Shown here: positions 53,316-64,000 of the stretch, piece after piece
Numbering within the stretch: position 1 is the stretch's first letter
How the letters are laid out: each line of letters begins with the position of its first letter
Assembly: GCA_021292105.1 (NCBI GenBank)
Contig: CM037861.1
Location: 32,597,674-32,661,673 of the forward strand
From: Anadara kagoshimensis
Lineage: Eukaryota; Mollusca; Bivalvia; Arcoida; Arcidae
Reading direction: 5' to 3'
Length of the DNA: 64,000 nt
The notes under the pieces: generated by a model
Database searches by the model: none
Seen by the model: only the letters and a program-made list of their open reading frames with translations
Told to the model about the DNA's origin: nothing
Made by a program: the position numbers and the translations under genes

Positions 53316-55126
53316 TTTTCAGTTTAGTGGGGGAGGATGAAGTTTCCCCAAGTTTTTTTTTCTGGTTAGAACAACTCTTAGAAGGCTTAAACATTTAGAT
53401 AAAGAGCTTCTCGGTTCAATAATTTGTTGCTTAGTTTTGTTTTACTTATCAAAGGCAACTTATCAAATAACAGGTTTTTTATATGTTCTGTAGACGATAT
53501 CACAAATAACATGATATTGATCTCATTATTCACAAGTGATCTAAAGCCTATTGTCTTTTTTTTACTGTCTTATGTAACATTGGTAGCTAATTCATATTGA
53601 CAACATATCTGATTAAGTATGTGTCATTCCAACTCGAGTATCATCGTCTGCAAAGAGATATCGAAAACGTCATTGATTTCCTTTCAGGTATTCTGAAATG
53701 GCGGAAATTGAAGTGGTAATATTGTTTAAGTAGCATCAGCAACATTTTAGATTCAAGATTCTGTTATTTATATCGATGCACTCAATTCAGTAATGTTACA
53801 TGAAAAGGTGTGTCCCCTCCAAAAAAAAAAGACTGCACTGTCTATAAACGCAATGGCAAACATTCCCATACTAGGATTGGCTCAAACTTTGGATACCAAT
53901 TCAGTATATCAACTACAGTAAATTCTGTTTGAGCATTAATTTTATTCTAGTTTAGTTAGTAATGTTTAATGGTTAAAAACTGTCAACTCTTCTAGCTCCC
54001 AGTTCCATCATTCCTTAATTAAGATTCCCCTTAACTTAAAGCTGGTGACAATGTATAATCGTTAAAACTCTTCTGGATATATGACACATTTCTTAGGTCT
54101 GTCTCTGTCACACAGATAAGTGTTTGTGTGATTGTAATGCTTCTACATATCTAGAATGTGTCTTATCAGACGTTGTACGACTGCGATTGTCAATAATTAA
54201 AGATGATGTTGAATTATGATTTCCAAGAAGTCGATCTAACATTAGTGTTAAGTAATGTATTTTGAAATATGACAGCATTTCACGTGCTTCTTATGTTGTT
54301 AAGTAAATATGATGGATGTCTTTGTCACATTAGTTTATAGCAACCAATTTAGACAATAGTACATTTCTGAGAATACCAAAGAATTGACACCAACCGAGTT
54401 GATGATATCATTGGGGAAGCTAAGTCCATCAGCAGAGATACCGGCCAGGTGGTTTGAAAGGGCCAATTTTACATCACTAGAATATAATTCCTCATCAGTA
54501 GTTTGTAATTTTTGATATCTTATAGTTTCCTCTGTTCTGTACATAAAGGTGTGTAGTATTTTCGATTGACGTACCTAGTTAGAAGTGTTATGCCAGAGTA
54601 TATTAAACGATTCTTTAAATTAACATTGATTATATAATAGTAATGAGATAGTTTTAAGGTGATTCTGGTGTATGAACATTAATATAATATGTTTAACTCT
54701 GCTAAATATGGGTAAACATTCAAATAATGTTTAAGGGTTTGTAAATCAGATAAAAACACATTTTTAATTTAATAATTGTAGAATCTTGACTGGGACGTAA
54801 AACTCCATTTTTTAAATTTGAACACGTTAAAATGATGACCATGGTTGCACTTCCATAAATAATACATATTCTAGTTGTTGTAATGCTACAAATTGAAGCA
54901 AACAGATTAGGATACAACAACTGGGTTTGCATTACACTGCATTTCAGAGTTATTGGTTCCAATAAGCAGGACAACATTCAAAATACAGAACTAAGAAGTT
55001 TTATATAATAAAATCAGATACATTTCCTAGTCAGGCTTTCAACACAAAGAGAATAATTTCCTTCCTGGTTCCTGGCATTTATTTGTATTCCAAACCTGTT
55101 AACCCAAGTTTAAAGCAATATAAAGC

Positions 55127-55288
55127 ATTGATGCTACACAAATGAACGGCTGCACCAGAAGTAATGCTACACAACTTAGTCAGATCCTACAGCAACACGT
55201 CAATAGTATTGATGCTACACAAATTAACGGGTGCACCAGAAGTAATGCTACACAATTTAGTCAGATCCTACAGCAACACGTCAATAAT
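55127..55288. repeat. direct repeat, 81 bp unit x 2
   Basis: TTGATGCTACACAAATGAAC..GCACCAGAAGTAATGCTACA starts at about 55128 and again 81 bp later with a few substitutions. Both end CAGCAACACGTCAATA. Confidence 0.88.
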
Positions 55289-56199
55289 ATGACATAAAAT
55301 ACAACTTTAACTCAATACTTGATATAATGGTACAAGTGTTAATATCACAGAATAAATCAATTAATCTAATGTAGAATAATAAAAACATGACGATTAAAGC
55401 CACAAAACAAAGAGAAAACCAGCAACTATCTTAGTAACCGTTCTCCTCTAATGGAATTTTCATGTTAATTCTTTAGTAATAATGATTCTAAGCTGTAAGC
55501 TACATTACGTCAAGTTTAGGCTTAATTTGTTGATGAGTCACGTTTTAACGAGTCTCACACTTTTTTGTCATTTATGTATCAGAAATAAAAAGCTTTTGTG
55601 TTTAATGGTGTAATTAGTTCTACATCAAACAGATGTTTTAATTTAAACCTTCCACTTTTACCACTTTAATGTTTTTCATTCCTGTGATTGTCATGACACC
55701 TTTGATAACACTTGAATAAGCACACTGACAATCGTGAGTTTTTGGATTCGAATTTAAATAGGTCGTCCATGATCTGATGGAAAAATACAGCGAGTCTGTT
55801 TTAATATGATAATTTAATGAAGAAAGCGTGAGCTGGCGTGATTATACACAAATGGCGATCCGCTTCTGGCACCTATATGCATTATTTTAACCTGCCCGAG
55901 TTTATAAACACTCAGCCATCAGGTCGTTGACGGACTATACATGTCTATTTGCATCATGGAGTAGCTTTGTTCCAAAGTAATCCTATGTATAATTTACGCT
56001 CCATGTTTCTTTCATTCCAGGTTTGTTTATTTTTATTTCACACTAGCTAGCAGGAGGGGGGGGCTTAGGCTTTCGAAGCACCAGACCTCACTTCCATTGT
56101 ATTTGTCCATGTCATAGATAAATTGCCAGTTTTCAATGTTTTGACCTTGCTTTTGGGATTGTGATTTTAATAACCTATTCCACACTGCATAAATAAATG

Positions 56200-56440
56200 G
56201 ATGTATCTAGTTTTTCTACTTGACAGCATAACAAAGGACATACAGGACAGTCCTCCCATCTGTTCTAAGTGTAGATAGGCACGCTGTAATTTGTCCAGAC
56301 ACCGTACATCAATCACATTAAAACTAACAGATCTTCTACAATTATCTCCTAGCATGCTATAGTCCAACTTGATGACAATTTGCCTTGGCAGGAATGATAG
56401 AGCGATTAAGTTGTAGGCAAGGGTTTCTGACCTGGTTATG
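56200..56440 (-). CDS. possible coding exon, unassigned (weak death-effector-like pattern)
   Basis: The minus-strand open frame reads TRSETLAYNLIALSFLPRQI through VIDVRCLDKLQRAYLHLEQM and GGLSC. Its base composition is less AT-rich than the neighbours and it is not a recognised repeat. There is no ATG at its start. A possible acceptor (ATAACCAG before GTCAGAAAC) has a poor pyrimidine tract; possible donors are GTATGT or GTCAAG. NLIALSFL and the later amphipathic helix loosely recall death-effector domains, which would suit a caspase prodomain, but phase to the caspase exon at 53043 is not established. It may be chance. Confidence 0.2.
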
Positions 56441-59309
56441 TCTCGTATGTAAACTCCGATCAATCAGAGTAATGAATTGGTAATGGTAATGGTACTGCAT
56501 AGATTGCCAATGGATAGACTTAATTAGTCGCTATTCGAATGATAGAATAAATATATAGATTTCGCTTATAGCTAATTTTTGGTATAATGTCGGCTATCAA
56601 AACACGTCAACTGTGCTGACATTACACTTCCATTCTCTCGAATCATTTTTGCTAGAGTTGAATAATGTCAATTCTTACAACCTTTTACTTTTCTTTTTGA
56701 ATTAATATTGGACATGGACCGGTATGTTTGTGTTTGGTTTCAAAAGAGTATGTGTGAGTTTTTTCTCTCAAAATTTCTTATTTATTGGACAATTGAAAAA
56801 CAGTAGTTAAGAATAGAATTTTCCGGGGTTAATGAGTAAAGAAACCGAATTTAGAAAATGCTAGTTGAACTCCTTTTGGATTATTGCCATTGTGTTTGAT
56901 ACATTTCTTAATCGGTTTCCTTTATTTTCGAAGGCGTCTTTTTGTAAAGTGGTAAGTTGATTATCGTGGTAATTTAAATAAAAAACAAACATACCAATCC
57001 ACCCATGTCGAAGTCACAATCTCAAACCAAAGTTTGTTTCTTTTTGAAAACTGGAAAATTGAGTTAAACATGTGAACAGCAACTAGGAAAGTGAAGCCGG
57101 ATGCTCTGAGAGAGGAAGCACATCCTGTCTATTGGACATCAAACGTTCCTGTCAAGAAAGAGTATTCATATTGATTTCTTTCTGCAGATTTTCAGACATC
57201 CACTTCCTTTGCACAAATTACCATAAACAAATGAATCAGAATCATCTGATGACGATATAAACAAAATATTATTAAACACTGACATGAAATACAACATAAC
57301 CACATTTCTTATCAAACATTTTTCCGCACTTCTTTTTCTAAAAACATAATTTTAGTTGTAATTTAGCTGGTAAATCCTGGAACTTCAGTGACATATTGGG
57401 ATATCACAGGTTATACACCTTTTCCCCAATATTACGGAAAAGACAATACAAATTTTATCGGATGTTTGGAATATTTTTGTGTTATCGTTATTTTATTAAG
57501 GTACATGTAGTTTTGACTAAGTGTTTAGAATATTTTGGTTATCATTCTTTTATCGATTTTGAAATAGAAATTGAAAACACGTACAGCCAACGCATGGAAG
57601 AACATGGTATAATACTAATAATAAAAAACAAACATACTAATCCATCAATGACCAAAGTAAATGATCAAAAGTCAGACAAGAAAAAAATGTCAAGGAAAAC
57701 TATTTTGGTTATGGTTGCGCTGGTCTTTACCTAGTTGCTTATCAGTTTCTTCTGTTGTAATTCTAATTAAAGGTGTTCATTTTCTTCGTTGCGTTGAATG
57801 TTGCCAAGTAGATGCTTTCAGTTATTTTTTTCTATTGTAATTCCAATTCTAATAAATTTGATCTAATTCTAACGGAACAAGACATCCATCTTTAAATATA
57901 ATACTCGGGGGATATATGAATTAATACCAACAATAAAGTAAATCTGACAGTTCTGCTTTAAGATTAATTTTTCAAATCTCAATGGTGTGTATATATATCG
58001 GAGAAGTTAATTCTTGATGGTCAAACGGAAGAGAATTTTAACTGATGTATTAAATGCATAACTTTACATTCCGACCTTTTCGTACTTGAAATTAGCATGT
58101 ATGTGTGACTTTGACGTTTCTGTGTTAATTTTTTTATCAAATTGCCTGGAGCGTGTCAAAATACTTTTTTTTTACCAATACCCGTCTAACTAGATTGTGG
58201 TGTTTATGTCCGAGAAAAAGATCGAAATTGAAAATAGAAATTTGCAAACAACCAAAACCACACCATAGAATACTTACTAACGAAATTAATATGCAAACAT
58301 ATTCAAGACAAACAATTTGAAAACTGTTTACTATGGACGTCAAAATTACAGAGATGTAATGGAAATACTCTTGTTGTGTCCTAACGTTCAATCAATTTTA
58401 CAACCAGTGGTATCTAAAGAACAAAAGTACCACGTCATCTACGCTACGTTACTGAAATATAGACCAATAAGCCTTATGGACTATTAGCCAACACATCCAC
58501 TGTACAGACAAGTAATTTTCATTTATTTCGTTTGATATCCAAATGTATTAAGTCTCAGCATCACAACTGACATATTCCCAGGCGGTTTTCAATTCCATAC
58601 AAAAACATTCATCTTTTGTAATTACAGAATTGACAAAACATATTTCACCAGATGACAGCTAATAATAGCAACTCTGAGTACAATTTCGGCCAATGTGTAA
58701 TGCATACACAAATGTATTAAATCGTTCCAGGCTTTTATATTGCATGTAAATGTAATTTATAGATATATTTATAGATATTTATAGATATATTTGATATCAT
58801 TCCCACAATTGTGGTCCGAGAACTACTGATGAGGAATTGTATTCCAAAATGGCCGCCAAGTGCTGCAAAATTAAAACAAGGTTTTAGTAATAATTCCAAG
58901 ATTAAAGGTATTCTGCTGGTGACTGCTGCCCCGAGGATATCACAAATTAATTCGGCAATAATTTCGTATTATTGTCAGAAATATACTATAATTGTCTAAA
59001 TTTCCTGCAAGTTAAAATTTGAAATTTCTCAAAACTAAGGTATACTCCCTCATGCAAAGTATTTCCTTAGCTTAATTTGGTAAAATATATTTTGGTCCTT
59101 TGGGTAGCTTTTCAACATCTTCAAAATAATTTTGGTTTCATAATTTTGGTCCAAGCACTACTGATGAGGAATTGTATTCCGAAACGGCCGTCTAGTGCTG
59201 TAAATATAAAACTGGTATAATATGTAATTTACTAGTATTGTGAATAAATACATGCATATGCTGCACTCTACATATTTCTGTTTTACTTTTGGCATGTGAT
59301 GATTATGAA

Positions 59310-59415
59310 TTTGTATTATAATAATGCATTCAAAATCAGCACATGACAACTAGCACATGATTTTTAATGCATTACTAGTATTTTAATAAAAATTCAAAAT
59401 CAGCACATGACACTT
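59310..59415. repeat. imperfect inverted repeat related to 43933-44039
   Basis: ATTATAATAATGCATTCAAA ATCAGCACATGACAA is followed by AGCACATGATTTTTAATGCA and ATAAAAATTCAAAATCAGCA CATGACA. It has the same terminal words as the perfect palindrome at 43933-44039 but degenerate arms. Confidence 0.7.
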
Positions 59416-61639
59416 TCGAAAATTGTTTTCCTACATTTGATCAATGCAAAAGGCCACAGCCACAGTCCATGTGTCCCAATGGTCCTATAAAACGTACTAT
59501 TTTCAGCGTTTCTGTCGTGTTTGTAATTCATTATACGAAGATATTCAGTACAGCTTCAAAACATGTTACTATTATTTTTTCTAATTTATTATGGCTGTAA
59601 AACCTCGTTATAATGCCCATCGATACCTTTGCTAACTCATTATCGATGCAGTATTTCAATTTACCAAAATCTTAGAAGTCTCAGTCGATTTATCACCAAA
59701 CCTATTTACATTTATAACGTCAATATGTTATTGAACAAATGATTGCAATGAGTGTATTATTCTTATTTATTATAACTATTATTATAATTATTACACTATT
59801 CAACTTGCAAGGGTAAGTGATGTCTAGTCGATTCCTTTTATATGTATTGAAGACTGAATAATGACCGACTATATGAACATTTCCAATCAAAAAAGAATTT
59901 GTCATCACAAGATTGTTGATAAGTTTGATGTCTCTGTGTCCAGGATTGCTCAGGAAATATTTGACATCCCATAGTGCCATGTTCCTTTCACTCAATTTTG
60001 ATTGCACACATGGCGATAGCTAAACTGGGAGTGCTTACCCGTCTGGAGCACCCGGCCTCACTTCCCTGGTGGAAGTTCACGTGATTAACCTTATTTGTCA
60101 GTTCCAAAGTTTTTACTTTGCTTCTGGGTTTTGATTTAGACATGAATTGGTATATTTGTTTTTGATTATTTGGTTTGCCAAAAAACTATAGTTTAGAACC
60201 TTCATTTCAATTAATTTTATGTAAATGTAGTCGCTGTCTTGTTTTTGGCCACAACTTCTGTTTCTTAAGAGCATAAATTTTGTCACTTTGATCATCAACG
60301 CGTTATCTTTATTATCTAATTATTTATCAATTGGTAAATTACTCAAAATTATAAGAACAAAAATTACATATTGTAACAATTTTAACAATTGCAACATGAC
60401 TTAAAATAACTAGATCACAAAATATCAAAAGAGCATTAATTGCAATTCAGGTAATTTGCAAAATAATATTCTTTATGCATTTGTTAAATGATTGGTGAAT
60501 TATTCAGAAAATAAAAAATTAACAACTACAACTGACTTTAAAAAATCAGATCACAAACTTTAAAAAGAACATTATAATTGTGATTCACGCAATTTGCAAA
60601 TTAATTTCCCAACATGACTGTAATAACAATAATGATCGAACTTTGTTAGTTTTTGTTTGAGACTATTCAAATGAAATTGCATTGTCTTAATTTTTCCACA
60701 CATCTCTAATGACAATAATGCTTCACCTTTGTCATTTTCTTCTGACACTATGCAGTGGGAATTGCATTGTCTCTAAATAAGGCCACTGTCTTCCTAATTA
60801 AACCAATTGTTACCAAAATGATCCATTATCGGCAACAGATCAATCTGTGTTATATGTTCATCTATAAATTAAGACTTCATTACGGCATGTCGCTGGTAAA
60901 AATTATTCATGGTGTATAACGAAATAAAAATTTTATGCCAAAACCGTTCATGGAATTTTTTCCTTTTGTAAGAATCTGACACAAACGTGATTTAAATATC
61001 TTAATGCTGATAAAAAACTAAATTGCATTCAAGTTACAGAATAAAAAAACATGAATTATTCAGATGTTTTGAACGAAGCATTATGTGATTGTTGTATCTG
61101 GGGATTACCGTAACTAATGACATTTACATCAAGGTCTTCTCACGATAGCATTAGGTGGTAGGGCTAGGATCAATTACAAAGTTATTCCGATGAGGATTCT
61201 ATCTCCGAGATTATTTATGGATGTATTTGTAAATACCTTACAATTTGCTGAACTGTCATCTCAAAGACATAAAAATAAAAAGGCTGATGGTATCTTGAAT
61301 TTAGTATGGTTACAAATAATTACTACTACATTCACGTTAGATATGAAATAATAGACATGTATTTCCTACTGTCGGAGTTAAAAGACGTCGTTCTTTATTC
61401 AAAAAGACTGCTGCTTCCTCATTCACAATAAATTATGCTTAAAATTACATCTAATTAACAAGCCGGAAAACAAATCCTCATCAGTAGTGATTGTACCATA
61501 ATTAAAATGTGAATCCAAAATATCTTCAAAAGGTTGATAAAATATCCAAACAACTAACATATATTTAACAAAATTGAGTTAAAGAAATACTTCGCACATC
61601 CATTAACAGAGATAACGGCTCAGTGGTTTAATACACATA

Positions 61640-64000
61640 TTATACCAGTGTTACGGCACTAGACGGCCGTTTCGGTATACAATTCCTTATTAGTAGTGCA
61701 TGGACGAAAAGGTTGAAACCAGAAAATTTACAGGGGGTTAAAAATAACTGAAGGAACAAATAATATTTAATCAAATTTTGCTGAGGAAATACGGGCACTT
61801 TGCATGAGGAAAAAACCATATGGTCTTTCATATGGTTAAATATTGGAGTTTTTCACATTCACGCATCGGTAGTGCATATCCCCACTACGAGAGCTTTATA
61901 TAACGAAGTAAACTGCTTACAAATAAATCGTTAAGGCATAGACATGGGACTGGTATTGTTGTGATAACTAACGTCATTATTAATTGCATTCTTGTTCTAC
62001 TTTAAATTATGATAATGCAATTCCTATATAGATAGAACTGGTATCAGGCTTTCCAAATGTTTTGACAATTTCTCTATAAAATGAAGTGAAATTACTCAAC
62101 AATCTTTACTTCTGAAATGATGTGTGTTTTTATCAAAACAATTTACACTTCACAATGATTAAGCCAGACGTGTCTTTAATTGTCCCCAGTCCTCTAAAAC
62201 GCCACAGATTATTTCTGACGTAATGCTGTTAAATTTACGTAACAAACCATTACTTCTATCTCGATCCCAATATTACATAATAGTTCTGATCGTTTTTCAC
62301 TGTATTATCTTTGTATTCCCGCATGCATTAATCAAGTTAAATAAACATAAAACGTCAGTTTAATTTCTTAACTTGATCAATAACATGTTATCTAAGACCA
62401 TCTCAGTGGTTTAAATTACATATTCTACCAGTGTTAATTGTACGGCACTAGGCAGCAGTTTCAGAATACAATTCCTCATTAGCAGTGGTTGGACCAAAAT
62501 TGTAAAACCAGAATCTCTACAAGAAGTTAAAAAAATATCCAAAGGACTAAAAATATTTAACCAAAGTTTGCTAGGGAAATGCTTTGCATGAGGGAGTTTA
62601 CCTTAGTTTTGAAGAATAAACACCAATTAATGCATGTCTTTCATATGGTTAAATATTGGAGTTTTTCACATTTACGCATTGGTAGTGCATATCCCCTGTT
62701 GACACAGGGCGGCTATTTTTGTGATTTATTTCCAAGCTAACAACATTTTTATTTGCATTTAAGTTCTACTTTAAATTTTGAAAAAATGCAATTCATATCT
62801 GGTTGGAACTGTGGAACTGGTCTTTCTAAGTGTTGTAACAATTCTTCTATAAAATGTAGTGAAATTACTGAATAACCTCGTATACTTCTGAATTGATGTG
62901 TACTTTTACCAATGCTTCTGAGCGTTTTTCGCTGCATTATCTTTGTATTCCCAAATGCATGAATCAAGTTTAAATACATAAAACGTCAGTTTAATTTCCT
63001 TACTTGATCAATAACATTTTATCCAAGAACATCTCAGTGGTTTAAATTACATTCTACCAGTGTTAATTTTACGGCACAAGACAGCATTTTGGGAATACAA
63101 TTCCTCATTAGCAGTGCTTGGACCAAAATGATGAAACCAGAATTTCTACAAGAAAGGTTAAAATATCAAAAGGACCGAAAATATTTAACCAAATTTTGCT
63201 AAGGAAATACTTTGCATGAGGGAGTATACCTTACTTTTTAAGGAATAAACAACAATTAAAGTCTTTCATATGGTTAACTATTGAAGTCTTTTCACATTTA
63301 CGCATTGGTATTGCATATCCCTACTGCGGGAACTTTATACTAAGAAGCAAACTGCTTACAAATTAATTGTTGGCTCAGGGACATTGGACTGGTATTTTTT
63401 TGATTAATTTCCAAACTAACATCATTATTAATTTGCATTTTAGTTCTACTTTAATTCTGAAAATACAATTCATATCTGGATGGAACTGTGGAACTGGTCT
63501 TTCTAAGTGTTGTACAATTCCTCTATAAAATGTAGTGAAATAACTCAATAACCTCGTATATTTCTGAAATTATGTGTGTTTATCAGAACAATTTACACTT
63601 CACAATGATTAAGACAGACGTGTCTTTAATTGTCCCCAGTCCTCTAAAACGCCACAGATTATTTCTGACATAATGCTGTTACATTTACGTAACAAACCAT
63701 TACTTCTATCTCGATCCCAATATTACATAATGCTTCTGAACGTTTTTCACTGCATTATCTTTGTATTCCCAAATGCATGAATCAAGTTTAAATACATAAA
63801 ACGTCAGTTTAATTTCCTTACTTGATCAATAACATTTTATCCAAGAACATCTCAGTGGTTTAAATTACATTCTACCAGTGTTAATTTTACGGCACAAGAC
63901 AGCATTTTGGGAATACAATTCCTCATTAGCAGTGCTTGGACCAAAATGATGAAACCAGAATTTCTACAAGAAAGGTTAAAATATCAAAAGGACCGAAAAT
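61640..64000. repeat. tandem array of ~800 bp units (four starts, last truncated by window end)
   Basis: Units start with ACGGCACTAGACGGCCGTTT-like sequence at about 61652, 62451, 63071 and 63889. Shared internal blocks are AATTCCTCATTAGCAGTGNT, AAATATTTAACCAAATTTTG, TGCATGAGGGAGTATACCTT, TTTCATATGGTTAAATATTG and ACGTCAGTTTAATTTCCTTA. The second unit is ~180-200 bp shorter because it lacks the TGTCTTTAATTGTCCCCAGT..CATTACTTCTATCTCGATCC block present at about 62170-62285 and 63619-63720. From about 62925 to 63180, sequence is nearly identical to 63743-64000 (offset 818). No ORF. Confidence 0.85.

Larger units (their letters stand above)
53316..61639. other. region upstream of caspase catalytic exons; no confirmed gene
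   Basis: The missing caspase 5' exon(s) could lie here. One candidate coding stretch is at 56200-56440. Other contents are a two-copy 81 bp direct repeat (55127-55288), family F pieces (56040-56170 inverted, 56985-57130, 59880-60165 inverted), family G pieces (54335-54510, 58800-58870, 58990-59205), an inverted-repeat element start at 59592, and an ACATGACA-type inverted repeat at 59310-59415. 60300-61080 is AT-rich without visible features. Confidence 0.45.

Noticed and set aside
57396-57734. 112-codon plus-strand frame rich in Tyr, Phe and Lys
   Set aside because: Composition is that of random AT-rich DNA, no start context or splice partners, no family resemblance.

Overview
The window is animal nuclear DNA: split genes with GT-AG introns, AT-rich introns and intergenic DNA, and many short non-autonomous repeats. 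Gene content and tRNA-headed SINEs fit a lophotrochozoan, most likely a bivalve mollusc. The species cannot be named from the sequence.

Three protein-coding genes can be supported. (1) On the + strand, 254-4172 holds the last five exons of INTS1, the large scaffold subunit of the Integrator complex. The rest of the gene lies before base 1. (2) On the + strand, 9903-34308 holds a complete 15-exon gene for a 949-residue protein made of about seven EF-hand pairs, similar to EFCAB6. All 14 introns keep the reading phase. (3) On the - strand, 41924-53043 holds four exons with an essentially complete executioner (caspase-3/7-type) catalytic domain. Its start codon and prodomain exon were not found and should lie at higher coordinates. 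The caspase active-site pentapeptide reads QTCRA instead of QACRG. The three genes have no obvious functional link.

The rest is repeats and unassigned DNA. At least nine copies of one ~200 bp inverted-repeat element (MITE) were found. There are two tRNA-derived SINE families, two further inverted-repeat families, and two longer dispersed repeats that cluster around the caspase gene. Local arrays include a ~180 bp repeat in EFCAB6-like intron 1 (13980-15740), a repeat in the INTS1 3' UTR, a ~65 bp repeat at 37350-37630, and ~800 bp units at 61640-64000. There is a perfect 46 bp inverted repeat at 43933-44039. No transposase or reverse transcriptase frame, tRNA gene, rRNA or CRISPR was recognised.

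The most unusual pattern is that two neighbouring genes each carry, just downstream of one exon, a tandem array of decayed copies of that exon's own 3' end plus its splice donor (INTS1 at 2282-2945, the EF-hand gene at 27762-28335).
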